Shown here piece by piece: positions 11,207 to 22,542 of a stretch of 64,000 bases of DNA (position 1 is its first letter; every line of letters begins with the position of its first letter). The translations under genes were made by a program, and so were the position numbers. The DNA lies in assembly GCA_009602735.1 (NCBI GenBank), contig WELA01003597.1, positions 389 to 64,388 on the forward strand, written 5' to 3'. The notes below the pieces were generated by a model, which saw only the letters and a program-made list of their open reading frames with translations, was not told the origin of the DNA and did no database searches. Origin of the DNA: Mesotaenium endlicherianum. Taxonomy: Eukaryota > Streptophyta > Zygnematophyceae > Zygnematales > Mesotaeniaceae.

Positions 11207-12831
11207 TCATTCTATGTGGACTCCTGTCTTCAGCCAATACATAGTGGCTTGATCTTTCCAGATCTCCGGACTGAACGGGGGTAGAGGCTCAGCTTCTCCT
11301 GACGCTACCATTCTAGCCATTTTGGCCAGGCAGGCTGCCAATTCTGCTGGGTTGCTCGGATCTTCGTCTTCCCGAGCTCTCGTTCTGTCGTCTGCGGATG
11401 GGTCCGGGTTCCTGCTGAGTCCATCGGCGTTGTTGTTGAGTATACCTGCTCGATGTATCACTGTCATCTGGTACTCCTGGAGCTTAAGAGCCCAGCAAGC
11501 CAATATACCAGTGAGGTCTCCATTCTTCATCAGCCAAAGTAACGGCGAGGGATCTGTGATTAGCATGAAGGGTCTTTTCAATAGATACTCTCTGAAATGT
11601 GCGACAACCCAAACCACTGCCAGCAGCTCTCCTTCGTAGGACGAGTAATTGCTCTCCGCTTGGTTGTTAGAGCGCGAGGCATAGGCAATGACGAACTCCT
11701 CTCTAGGACTTGCGACCTGAGTGAGTACTGCGCCGATTCCCACACGACTCCAGTCAGTGTGTAGACTGAACGGCTTGGAGTAGTCGAGCGTTCGCAAAAT
11801 TGGGGCTGTTACCAGTCGCTCCTTGAGCTTGTTCATGGCCTTTTTCTGCGCCTCCGTCCACACAAAAGGTACGTCCTTTTTCAGGAGTTCTGTCGAGGGT
11901 TCAGCAATTTTGCTATAGTCCTTCACAAATTTACGATAGTATCCGCTTAGTCCTAACAGGGCTTTCAGCTTACACACATTCGCTGGTGCAAGTATCTTGT
12001 AGATGGCTTCAGTCTCTACAGCCTGAGGAGACATAGCATTGTTCCCAATCTCATGTCCTAAGTAAGGCACGTGTGCCTCAAAGAATCTGCACTTTCCAGG
12101 GTGCAACGTCATCCGGAATTTCCCCAGGCGCTGGAACACTTGTTCCAAGTGCTCGAGGTGCTCTTCTATGGACTTGCTGAATACCACCACGTCATCAATG
12201 TAGGATTTTGCAAAATCCAGCCCCTCCAGCACTTTGTCCAAAGTCCTCTGAAAGATGGCTGGGGCATTTTTTAGCCCAAACGGCATTACCGTCCATTGCC
12301 AAAGTTCCCTTTGGGCCCAGAAAGCGGTCTTACCTTGATCTTTTATTTTCACAGGGATTTGAAGCCTTGGCGTAGATCGATGATGCTAAACACCTTCCCG
12401 GTGGTAGCAATCGCAAAGATCCGCTCTGGTGTAGGCATCACATAGCTGTCAGGTTCCGTGTGAAGATTCAGTTGTCTGTAGTCTTCACACATATAGGTGG
12501 CGGTATAATTGCCAGCCTCGTCCTTCTTGGCAATTACTACTGTAGGAGCTCCATGTACTGAGGTTGATTTCTCAATCATGCCGAGCTTGTGCAGCTCTTG
12601 GCAAGCTTTCTCCACACAGTCTCATTCGGTCTGGCTGAGCTTATGCGGCCCGAGTCTGACTGGGTTATCAGTAGTTAGTGTGATCTCACACACACTGGCA
12701 GTGGTTCTACCAATCTCCTCCTTGGTAAAAGCAAACACCTTGCGGTGCTTCTTCAGCAGCCTTTCTACTTGTGCTCTCTGTTGGGCTGAGACCATTTTTC
12801 CAATGGTGAAGACCTCAGCTTCCAGCTGCAT
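11207..12831 (-). pseudogene. Element B reverse transcriptase and RNase H
   Basis: RT fingers and palm are recognisable: GAPTVVIAKKDEAGNY, then FSIIDLRQGF, then MPFGLKNAPAIFQ and the catalytic YIDD box (residues 51-54 of the stretch starting at 12352). The thumb and connection follow (LGLSGYYRKFVKDY), then an RNase H domain (FSLHTDWSRVGIGAVL, then SYEGELLAVVW, ending NNNADGLSRN). The family copies element RNA into DNA. Fossil of element B, read on the minus strand. Confidence 0.85.
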
Positions 12832-12984
12832 TTCCCCAACACAGGCATCCAGTACTTGCTACTCTTTGGGTTCAGGTGGGGGCTTTCCACCCTCATCCTG
12901 ACCTTCAGGCTTTTCTGCCTGATTGTTAGGAGGTGGAGTGGCAGGCTTCGTAGCTTGCTCCTCCGCTGATTTCGGCTCGGCGGC

Positions 12985-14632
12985 CTACTTCCTAGGCTTT
13001 TTACCTTTTCCGATGGATTGTCGCTTCTCATGTTGAGTGGGGTATGTCGGACGTCTCCGGATGGGCTGCCTCAAGAACCTTTCTTCATCTGCAGCAGTCC
13101 AACTCGTCCCTGTTCCTCCCTCTTCACGTGGCGGGGTCGAATTTGGCAACGGCCACCCTGCTGGATCTGCTCTGGGGTCAATTGTCCAACCCCATTCGCG
13201 CTCAATAGTGGTAATGCGCGCATCGGTTGTGCCAAACTTCTCTTTGGCTGGTGGCGTAACCGTCCATGCTTGTGTCAAAGTCTGCTGTCTTTGAATCGCA
13301 GCTAGTTGTGCGTATACAGCATTTTCTGCTGTCAAGCGGCTTATGGTGCTTCTCAGCTCTACCAGTTCCCTTTCAGAAACTGCTGATGTCCTAGGGACTG
13401 AACTGTCCCTTTCCCACGTTCCAGTGGATGACGGAGACACCATGGGAATGTGAATTCCTAGTGCCATGGCTTTGCGAATCAAGCCATCTTCTCCTTCTCT
13501 CTGCAGAATCTCTAGGATAGGTTGCGGAGGTGGAGCCATGGTTCCTTTCGGAACCCCTTCTCTCTGAGTTGTTCCCCTATTTTTAAGACAACGCATCAAC
13601 ATCCGCTTGAAAGGTGCACTCCCTTCCCGGGCCACCTTTCTTAGTCTGCTTGCGCGACCGCGAGGATTCCCTTGTGTTGGTTCCACCATAGCGGTATAAG
13701 TAGCCACTTCCTGCGGTTGTTGTAGCTGATGGGAGGTAGCTCCTGGTGCTGGTAAATTGGCGGTTGGAGTGTTGGATGTAGGCGACCTCAGATCGTTGTA
13801 TAGATCTGATAGGCTGGGCCCCTCCACTATCAAGTGATCGGTCACTTAGTCATTTGTCCTGAGCTCTTGTAGCTCCAACAGATCCAGTTCCGGAGTAGGA
13901 AAACGTAGAATTTCTGCCTGAATCTCCTTTTCATTGGTGACTGACGACAGGTCAAACCCTGGAAGGTCTGGCATTTATGCGTCATCTTCAACTGGCGTCT
14001 CCACTCCAGGTGGTGGCGACTCTTCATCATTATCTGTGTTGAGGTTTGCCAAGTTGACAATGGCTGATTGCAGCGTGCTTGATGCCTTAGCCACTTCCTT
14101 TTCCTTGTGCTGTCGAGCGTCTGCTTCCAGCAACTGCACAATGATCTGCCTCGTAATGGATTCAGTTGTTTGACTAGCTGAACCCTGCTGTTGCCCCTTA
14201 GCCTGTGGCTCTGGGCTTGTCAAGGCAGGTGTTGTGGACAATTTCTTGTCCAACTCCTCCTGGCGTTCTTCAAATATCACTTCGAGGCATATGCTCTTTG
14301 CAGACCCTCCAGAATCTCCTACTTCTGACTACTCTCTTCAGCCCATTCACCAATATTGCACTGGCGTTCTCGCCCTAATGCTTGGTTTAGAAAAGGTCCA
14401 ATTTCTTCAGGCGTTGGCTCAAGAGTCTTCTTCTCAGATTCTTCTGACATGTCTTGTAACGGCGCTTGCTCTGGTGAAGACGACAGACGTTGTTGGTTAG
14501 CTTCCCAGCTTTCCTGCCAATAGTCTCCGCGCCCAGCCGCTCTCGGCCTGAGGTTGGTATCATATCCTGATCTGGCATCTTCCGGAGTCTCCTCACGTCT
14601 TGATGTCGTGGCTCCGTGAGGTGAGCTCCCAA
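12985..14632 (-). pseudogene. Element B linker region between methyltransferase and RT
   Basis: Low-complexity coding remnant rich in Pro, Gln, Glu and Arg (for example TPPREEGGTGTSWTAADEER), with no domain I can name. Its position in the polyprotein suggests a spacer between the methyltransferase and reverse transcriptase. A similar Pro/Arg-rich spacer lies around the methyltransferase of element C. Fossil. Confidence 0.5.
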
Positions 14633-14687
14633 ATATCTGGCTGTGAGTGGCGTTTCTTGCAGATGATGGGGTGTCCTACCTATTGTC

Positions 14688-16045
14688 TTATGCAGTTGGC
14701 ATAGGCGTTGCCTGCTCAGGCGCCTGGTCCCCCATGGGTGTATCCTCTCTTTTCAACGGTGCTTGTAATTCATTGGTCCGATTATTAATCCGGTCCAACA
14801 GATCCTGGCATCTTCTAAATTCAGCCACCCTAGCTTGCCTGAATGCTCTGTCTCTGGCAGGTTCCGCTGCGTCTCTTTGCACACTATATTCTTCTTGTTG
14901 CTGGTGTGCCGTCCAGATAGCTCTTTGATCAGATGTTAGCATCACATTGACTCCAATTGTTAGTGGTCTTGTCCTTGGCATAGGCTTGTCAGTGAAAGTC
15001 AGCTGCTGCCATGTCATAATTGTTTCCACCAACCAAGTCATAGAGTGCTGCCCAATCATGTTGCCAAAAATCTTTGCAGCTTCATCTGACCCTACAGCAT
15101 CGACTATATGCCGAGCTATGTTGTCGAGTATCCCAAGGCATTTGGCCTTCTCTACCGCATTGGGCTCTTTCCAAACGGCGTTTCTTTCATGTATGTCTTT
15201 GACCATTCCTGGTCTACCTTCTATGAAGGCTCGGGATCTTGGATATGCTGTGAAGGTTGGCGGTACTACCCTTGGCTGACCTGGTTTGTTGATGACACAC
15301 TGTGGATAGGAATCCGTCCTAGCCACTGGTCTGGTATGCACCGCCAGTGCCTTTTTCACTGTCAATGCCATTGGTGATCAACGTGTAATGTCCTCCATCT
15401 CTCTCAGAACCTCAATAGACATGCCATTGGTCCAAAATATCCTGGCCCTATGGGATAATCCTCCATGCTTGGCGTCGTTGATTAGAACATGGTGGCCCAA
15501 AGTGGAGTCGAAAATCAGCCATGGCTCTCCCGGGTTCATCTGCTTGTAATCCATTCCTGGATGCACATTCTCAATCACGAACACTGGTGGGTAGTAGTGC
15601 TGTCGTTCTCGCAGCATACTGATGATTTTACCATCCATCCCCAGTGTTGTGCTCGTGGATCACTGAATCCCCTCCGATTTCCAGCTTGAGAAAACGGTTG
15701 ATAAGGAAATCCAGCAAAGATCCAGTCAATCCTGTAGCCATACAGGTGTTCAGGCTTCACATCAATAATGTTGCCTCCAGCGATGCGCTCGACATTGCTA
15801 TATGCGGGCGCCATCCCTTTATAATAATGCATTTGCCGAATCTGACTCATAACTTCTTGGAATGCTAGAAAAGCGTGGTCGTCATTGTCCACATACAGGA
15901 CTTTGGCCACCTGTATTCCTCGCTGGATCAATACTTTGGTCCCAGACCCAAGTCCGGCGAATAATTCTAACACCACTACTCCCCTTTTGCGAAAAGGATC
16001 TTCCATCCTGACAATGCCTTGCGGCAGCGGCTCAACTCCAGGCAT
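14688..16045 (-). pseudogene. Element B cytosine-5 DNA methyltransferase
   Basis: C5-methyltransferase signatures appear in order. Motif I, the S-adenosylmethionine site, is VVVLELFAGLGSGTKVL at residues 23-39 of the stretch starting at 16045. A motif IV region follows near residues 110-130 (GNRRGFSDPRA). Motif VI is VFVIENVHPG, and motif VIII is LSHRARIFWTN in the 15638-15378 stretch. A C-terminal part with KAKCLGILDNIARHIVDAV follows in 15371-14688. Enzymes of this family move a methyl group from SAM to C5 of cytosine. Its place between protease and RT shows it belongs to the element, not to a host gene. Broken in more than one place; the type (DNMT1, DRM or other) cannot be settled by eye. 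Confidence 0.82.
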
Positions 16046-16236
16046 CAGATTTGCAATGGAGGTATACTGGGTAAGAGACTGGCAGCAACTCTTGCGGGCC
16101 GCGGACCCTATTACTCACGGTTTCCAACTGCTTCATGATTTGGGGTTGCCATACCAAGGGTGTTGGCATGTTGATGCTCGTATAGCCTTCCTCTTCTTGC
16201 TTCATGATGTTGTCGCAGGCTTCTGGGTACCTGTCG

Positions 16237-16836
16237 TTAATGCAGCAGCCTAGCAGTGTAGTTTGCTTCTCCTGTGCAAACCATCTTCACAGGAAATTCT
16301 CCTGCCGGCTGCCAATCTGTTGACTGGTAAGTCACCCTCTGCTTCCGCAGATCAATGACCATACCCAAGGGAATCAGTGCTTCTGTTCCCAAGAGAACAT
16401 CATGGTTCTCTGCCTCCGTCACTGTGCATTCCATGAGTAGTGACGCCTCTTCAGGTTTTGAATTTACTGTGATTTTCACAAGCTTGCGAGTAATCCCTCA
16501 AAACTTTGATACTTGTCCTGAGGCAGTTCTCAACTAGAAAGGACTCTCTTTCAGGTCCCTTGCCGTCAATCCTAGAGCTTTCACAGCTCAATTTCCCAAA
16601 ATGACTGGCTGTGCGCCTGTATTCAACAGAATGTTGGGAGCTGCCCAGTTGTTGAAGGTTAATGCACCATCCCTATTTTGCACTCTTGCGATATTAAAAT
16701 TGGTGGGCAATGAGGCGCTATTTGCACCTTCCTCAGCTATATCCAGCTGATGTCCGGCTTCTTCAACCGTGAATGGATAAGTAATATGCAAATCAGCGAG
16801 AGAAAGCAAAGGAGCATGCTGGATTCGGTGTTCCAC
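16237..16836 (-). pseudogene. Element B retropepsin-like protease
   Basis: An aspartic protease signature (NILLNTGAQPVILG) is followed by a second segment (HDVLLGTEALIPLGMVIDL) that resembles the flap-to-C-terminal hydrophobic LG motif of retroviral-type proteases. It lies between the zinc knuckles and the methyltransferase. Fossil. Confidence 0.7.
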
Positions 16837-17259
16837 AGGGCCTTCAGCTTCTCCAGCGAAAAACTAAATGTCTTACGCGTCCCAGGCCTGGCTTGTCGTA
16901 GCTGCGAGATCTCATTTTCATCCAGAGTGATGCGAAAAGTCTGAGGAAGCTTCCCAGCATTCCTTGGCACCAGACGGTTGTGATCTGCTTGCTTGGCAGC
17001 TGTTGCGTCCACAGCCTTTTCAAGCATCAGCTTCTCGCCTTTGCAGACGGTCTTTTCTGCAATATCTGCATCATAGTAGACATTGGAAGCGTTTAGTTTT
17101 GCAAACTGAGCTTTCAACTCAGCTATTTCTGCACTCATAGCTTCATACTTCTGGTTACCCTTGCGGTTACCAGAGGCACCCTTTACTTTCTTTTTTTTCT
17201 TGTCTGCCTCTTTTGTGGCAGCATTTGCCCAAGGCGGTTTTAAATTTGGGTTCTTAGAC

Positions 17260-18729
17260 CAGCACTCATCTTCTGAGTGTCCCTTCTTGCTGCAATGTGC
17301 ACATATCTATGTCTTGCTAGTAGATGATTGCTTAGCATCTGGGTACGGACAATCCCTCTTTTGATGTCCTGATTTCCCGCAATTCAAACAGCTCTCTGCT
17401 GTTTCAGCAGTGTTGGCATGCTCAGCAAACTTATGGAAAGACCCACTCTTTTTCTTAAACTGAAAATTAGAGCTGTTGGCCTTAGGCGGAGAGGATTCCT
17501 CCCTCCTCTCAAGAGCCATAAGCTTCCTGGAAGCCTCTTTGTACCACGCTTTACCTTCTCTGACAGTGCGTGCTATTTCAGCTGCCTCGTCAATGTCCCA
17601 GTCAATCCCGTGCTTTGCGGGACAGATGTGGCCTGACTTCACGATCTGTTTCCTTGCCCAAGCACAATAGAAACTTGTCAGCCACTATTCTGGACTCGTA
17701 TATTTTTGCCTTTTTGGCGAGGTCTACCAATCTGGATTTAACCTTCATAACTGTCTCGTTCTTCTGACGGACAAAATGCACATAACGGTGCACCTTAAGA
17801 CTGCGATCCTTTGAAAATCGTGCTTCAAGCAACTTAAAGAAACGCCGTAGACAATGCTTGGGGTCCAGCTGGTCATCTCCAACCTCCATATCCTTTCGAC
17901 AGCTAGCCAAGGCTTGCACATGGCTTGCCTCTGTCGTGGCGCTATCGCCTCGCTGATCATGGAGAGGTGCAGCTCTGCGTGTTACTCGTTCCTGAGCATT
18001 AGCAATCTTTTCAGACAATTCTGCACACACTTTTCGCAACTCTGCGACAAAGCCGGTATCATCGCTCTGAGTAGCAGCCCTTCGCTGACCCTCAGTGACT
18101 TCCCCCATGGCCTCTGTTAATTCTTGTGTTAGTGCAGCTAGGTCTATGCTCTCAACAGGTGCAGTTGTCACTGCTCTTCCTGAAGATAGAGCAGACATTC
18201 GGGCTTTTGCAGCCTCTTTCTGGATTTTCAAATCCCTTGCCCTTTTCTGTTCTGCAAATGCCCATTCCTGGATGAGATTTTCATCCTTCCGGAATTGGCG
18301 ATATAGCAGCAGGGCATCCTTGTCCAAGTACTGAACCACGCCTATGAATGCGACAGATTGCGTATAAGAAGAATCCTTCCGAATCTTCTCAAAGAATTCT
18401 GCCCAATAGATCTCATCAAACTCTTCAAAAGTGAGACAATTTCCGCTGGTTCGTCCGCTAAAACACTTTGCAGACAGCTTGAACTTAGGATTTTCATCCA
18501 TCACCGGCCATTTTGAACGGTGACCAGGACTCAGTGACTCTTCCCCACACGTCTTGCTCTTTGCCCAAATCAGGTGCAAAAGCTCATGTGCTATCCAAGT
18601 TCTTCCGCTTGCGGAGATATGGCGGGACTTGTCTCTCAACGGTTGCTCACTCCACCGGTCGTCAGTATGCTCAGACGTCTCACTTCCTTGTGGACTCTGG
18701 CTAAAATCAAAACCTTCTACAGGCTCCAT
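17260..18729 (-). pseudogene. Element B gag with two CCHC zinc knuckles
   Basis: The main 375-codon stretch (18729-17602) has a Glu/Lys-rich coiled-coil-like middle and a capsid-type region (RRFFKLLEARFSKDRSLKVH, then FVRQKNETVMKVKSRL). Downstream are two nucleocapsid knuckles of the CX2CX4HX4C kind: CLNCGKSGHQKRDC and a second one beginning CAHCSKKGHS. They bind element RNA in this family. The first Met at 18729 lies about 150 bp inside the right LTR, as expected for gag. Fossil. Confidence 0.8.
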
Positions 18730-18883
18730 AGAGTGGTAGTGTCATCCACTCCTCAACCGCATATACAGTTGAATTTCTCCAGGTCCCCTTCCAGGTTGAA
18801 CACCGGCAGCCTTCACAGGCCTCAATCCCCAACTGACTTGAGAATTCTTGTTCACCTGAACCAATCAACAAGTTCTCAGAAGT

Positions 18884-20103
18884 AGGACAAAAGTGTCATA
18901 CTTTCGCACAGGCTTCCGCCCAAGTTGAGGATTTACAGAATGAACAAGTTTTGTGGTTTGCAGAAATCACGTCTAAGCAGCTTAACAGGCAAGGCCAGAT
19001 TCAGAGAAAATCGCCCTTCAAGGCTTTCGCTTAACTCCCACAAGTCACAGCTTACAAAACTCTGAACTGCACATCTATGTTGGCCTGGTCTGAGCTCTTC
19101 ACTCAACATCGCGCCTTAACAGCTCTTCACTGCTCGGCTGGGCTCACTCAGTTCTTCACTGAGAGCTTTACTTGTTAAGGCTACTCTCGCTATCAGCAAT
19201 TCGACAATTGAGATTTCTGAGAACTTGGAAACTAACACGGCACTCACCATTTTAAGTGTCTCTCGCACGCTTGTGGCGTTTGACCCAAATCTGTGCAAAT
19301 CTCCTAACCGATTCTATTTTGCAGCTCTCTACTTTCTACCAGCGAGACCTTCTCTTGGGAACTCCTGAGGTCTAACGTTTCTATGATACACTTAGGAAGA
19401 AATCTTCCAGCGTCGGCAGAAGCGTGGCGTCTCGATTCTTCAATGGACTTGGGAACTCCTTCTTCTTCGTGCTCCCTCTGCTTCTTCAACTTCCTTTGAC
19501 AATGATGCGAGCCAAAATAAAGCAGCTTCAGGCAGGACTCGTGCCTTTCACAGGCAGCACACATTATCCTCTCTCGAGAATGCCAGTGCTTAGTCACAGT
19601 GCTGAACTTGCATGCCGTCCTTAGCAGCTCTTCCACCGTTTAGGAGTTGTCATTCAGCATGCATGCGTGCATTGGGATTGTCGCGCGTGACTGCTTAGCC
19701 TTTCAGCTGACAATCATGCCTATGTGGCTGGCTGGCAGCGTTAAGAATGAGCGCTCAAGCCGTGACTGGCCACATGCGGGTCTTGGCCGAGGTGGCACAC
19801 AAAGCCTCTGCAACATCATTGCTGTACTTGGCTTAGATAGCCAATTGATCAGTACCTTTCCGAGCATTTGCTGGTTCCCTACTCTTAGCCTTTTGGCAGA
19901 CTACTCTGCTCAAATCCCCATCCATCCCTGGGCGTGGGTTTGGCGTGTCGTGACCACTTTGACAGTGATAACGACTTTGAAATGACCGCTGACTGAGATC
20001 TCTCGGTCCTTTGGTCGGTTAGTCAACGCTAACTTCCCGTACCTGGGCGGCCGTGGCTTGCGCTGCGCGTGCCGCACCGTAAAGTGGATAGCAGTCGCGA
20101 CAT
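18884..20103 (-). repeat. LTR of family B (5' side of element B)
   Basis: It matches 8231-9450 along its whole length in the same orientation. It lies just upstream of the element B gag on the minus strand, so it is taken as the 5' LTR. Its outer end stops abruptly at the family-D leader at about 20104, leaving the first few hundred bases of the LTR absent here. The plus-strand open frame at 19647-19985 has a near twin at 8994-9332, which reflects LTR duplication rather than a gene. Confidence 0.82.
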
Positions 20104-21900
20104 TACTGCTAATGTATTGTCTGTTGCTGTTTAATTTGTTAATAGAAAATACCGTAAAGATTACTTGCTAATATAAAGATCTCTTATTAGTTGTCAATTG
20201 CCTATTGATAAGTCGATTCTTTTCAAGGTTATCGGAGGTAGTTATCACACTCGTCTTGTATGGTAAGGACTAAGTCTCAAACTAGCAACTCTCGTGAAAT
20301 GGAGGGTGAGGACAACGATAACATTGAGGAAGGGCAGGACGAAAGCCGCGTTTTTTGACCCTGTACCTACTTAGAAACGCTGCACGATGTAGGAGCCAGA
20401 GAAGTTGCAGAGGAGGCAGCAGCTCTTGCTGCGGTAGCAATTCAGCTTGCTGAGGATGAGCGATTAGCGAAGGAGGTAGAAGAGGCAAAAAACAAGAGGG
20501 CCCCTGACGAAAGGACGGTGGAAGAGCAGATGGCAGAGAGGGCCAATCTCCGAAACCAACCTCCTGCTGTGCCTACTATTATACCTCTTTAGATTTGCAG
20601 ACAATTGAATTCAACAGGCACAGTCGAAGCGGCAGCAATTGGGAATGCCGAAGCTGCTACCATTCGAGCTAATGTTGCTGCTGCGTCGTTTGCTGGGCTA
20701 CCACCTCAGATTGTCAATCTGGGAGCATTATTTGTGCAAATGCAATCGCAAATGGCGAGCATGTGTGAGTCCCAACATGAGGACAAAAGGATCATGATGG
20801 CATTGCTGCGTGACAGAGACCAACTCGATCTTCAAACCACTAGTGGTGGTGGCAGAGGACGAGTAAGCTTAAGCCAAAACCTCCTCAGGACTATGACACT
20901 GAGGAAAACAAAAAGTACTACTTGATCATGTTTCTTCTTGATGTTGAGCAGTGGCTGGAGAAATACCCATAATTGCAAGACTAACTTAAAGAATTATTCA
21001 CACTGGTGCTCTATTGAAAGGCAGTGCAGCAGACTGGTGGCTGTATTGGAAAGGAGAGCGTAAGGCTTAACAACTCGGTGACCCTACTTGGGTAGAGTTT
21101 GTCGAGAAGCTGCATGAGAAGTAGGATCTTATCAATCAGCAGGAGAAAGCTATCTATGCGATGATCTGCTTGACACTGAAGCAGACCACTTCAGTTGCTG
21201 AATTTGCCCAGAAGTTCCAGGAGAACATGATGAAGCAGCTAGAACTGCCTGAGCGGTGTAGGATAGCATACTTCAGGTATGGCTTGAAGTCCGAGGTCTC
21301 AGGTGATTTTGCTAAAAAGGAATATGAGAAAGTGGCTGACTTTATCCAGGATGCTGATGTCTAGGATCAGCAGGAGTTCAATCACAAGCGCCAAAGTAAT
21401 GCTTTGGTGTCTAAGATTGTAAAAAAGCCACATGATTTTCTGCAATGCGATTGAAGGAGATCAAACTGAGGATGATCAAAGTGACGAGTATGAGTATAAT
21501 GCTATACAGTCTAGAGGGAGAGGTGGATACTCTTGAGATGGCTATGGAAGAGGTGGTGGTAGGACTAAGCCAAGACCAGCCTCAGTAAACTCCATTTGCT
21601 TCCATTGCCAGGAGTTGGGCCACTACAGGGAGCATTGTTCTAGAAAGCACCTTCCAAAGGTCGAGAGAAAGGATCAGCCTTTAAAAGACAGCAACAATCA
21701 AGTCTACTGACTGTGAGGATGCTAGAGATAGTGAGTCGCCACCAGCTGCCCTCGTAGCAGGTGTTATGGGTTCTGCTGAACTGGATTCACTATGCATGCG
21801 TGACAAACAAATAAAGGAGACCATCAGCAATAAAGATCTTCAGAGAGTGCACACTCTGGATGATCTTATTTAACCTGATGTCCAATATTTCTTTGCTAAG
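20104..21900 (+). mobile_element. Ty3/gypsy-type gag fossil of family D (copy 2)
   Basis: The leader (20104-20260) and gag match copy 1 at 3591-4803. The gag starts near 20261 with TKSQTSNSREMEGEDNDN. Parts: Ala/Glu-rich N-terminus, the QSQMASMCESQHEDKRIMMALL segment (about 20740-20815), capsid pieces (ADWWLYWKGER; SVAEFAQKFQENMM near 21190) and a CCHC zinc knuckle CFHCQELGHYREHC (about 21597-21640). A short Ser/Asp-rich tail continues to about 21900. No protease or RT follows; element C sequence begins instead. Broken in several places. Confidence 0.82.
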
Positions 21901-22029
21901 TCAAGACAACAATGTTGTGCATTATGAGGTCGGATGCGTCTGATTTATATAAGCAACACACAAGTGGGCAAGCAAGACTTGCTATGGTGAAAGCAAAAAT
22001 GCATGCGGTCTTAGGGCCAAAAAGAAGGT
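21901..22029. other. Junction between family D and element C
   Basis: About 130 bases with no recognised content. On the minus strand a G-rich run (CTGGGGGGGAATTG, 22048-22061) just after the PHD coding end could be the polypurine tract of element C. No LTR copy is found beyond it, so the 3' LTR is missing or truncated. Confidence 0.4.
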
Positions 22030-22062
22030 TAGCTGTCAAATGTTTCAATTCCCCCCCAGCTT

Positions 22063-22518
22063 TCAGCATCCAGCTGATGAGCTGATAATACTATCGCTAG
22101 CCAACTTTGCACAGTCACTACAGAACCAGTCGCCAACGGGAACGCGCTCCAGTGGGGAGTCGAGGCAGCCAATGTGGAAACCAAGATTGCAGTTGTCGCA
22201 GAGCAGCATCTTGGCCTCCTTGCCAGGGCTATGGCAGATCTGGCACGCCCTGTCCTTGGGCGGGCGCGCGTCGCGGAGACGAACTTGCACATCAAGGTAA
22301 GGAAGGTGGCATGGTTCACAGTTCTTCATGTGGTCCTTGTGAAGACGACCATCTGCGGCTTCCAACTCCAGTACTCCTGACGCCAAGGCACGCTCGACGC
22401 GCACGATGATCGGCAAGCTGCTGGTGTCGAGGGTGTTCTTCGTCTGGCGTCGCAGATACACGAAGTCACCTGCGAAAAACTGCAACACCCGAGGACGATA
22501 GGCTCCTCCACAAGCCAT
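22063..22518 (-). pseudogene. Element C integrase tail with PHD finger
   Basis: The 151-codon stretch begins with the integrase C-terminal region (GDFVYLRRQTKNT, GVLELEAADGR), then ends in a textbook PHD zinc finger. The C4HC3 ligands are Cys92, Cys95, Cys107, Cys110, His115, Cys118, Cys133 and Cys136, with the conserved Trp131 two residues before Cys133 (GDWFCSDC). PHD fingers commonly bind the histone H3 tail, often reading Lys4 methylation state. Placed after the integrase, it occupies the position of the chromodomain in chromoviruses, so a targeting role is a reasonable inference. An extra pair NCEPCHLP at residues 67-73 is shared with element B. Fossil. Confidence 0.88.
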
Positions 22519-22542
22519 GGCATACTTCAGCGTGTCACGGTG

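Larger units (their letters stand above)
9729..18739 (-). mobile_element. Methyltransferase-bearing Ty3/gypsy fossil (element B)
   Basis: A near full-length but broken LTR retrotransposon read on the minus strand. Order of parts: gag capsid region (about 18729-17602), two CCHC zinc knuckles (about 17400-17260), retropepsin (about 16836-16237), cytosine-5 DNA methyltransferase (about 16045-14700), a Pro/Gln-rich linker (about 14632-12985), reverse transcriptase (about 12831-11900), RNase H (about 11800-11400), integrase zinc domain and core (about 11200-10300) and a Cys-rich C-terminal module (about 9900-9800). RT before RNase H before integrase is the Ty3/gypsy order. Matching LTR copies flank it. 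It has roughly ten or more breaks and is not functional as it stands. Element C has the same plan. The placement of a methyltransferase between protease and RT is not part of a standard gypsy element. Confidence 0.88.

Noticed and set aside
15378-16045. A host chromomethylase or DNMT gene caught between elements
   Set aside because: No introns are seen, it lies in line between protease and RT on the same strand, and element C shows the same arrangement. It belongs to the retroelement.
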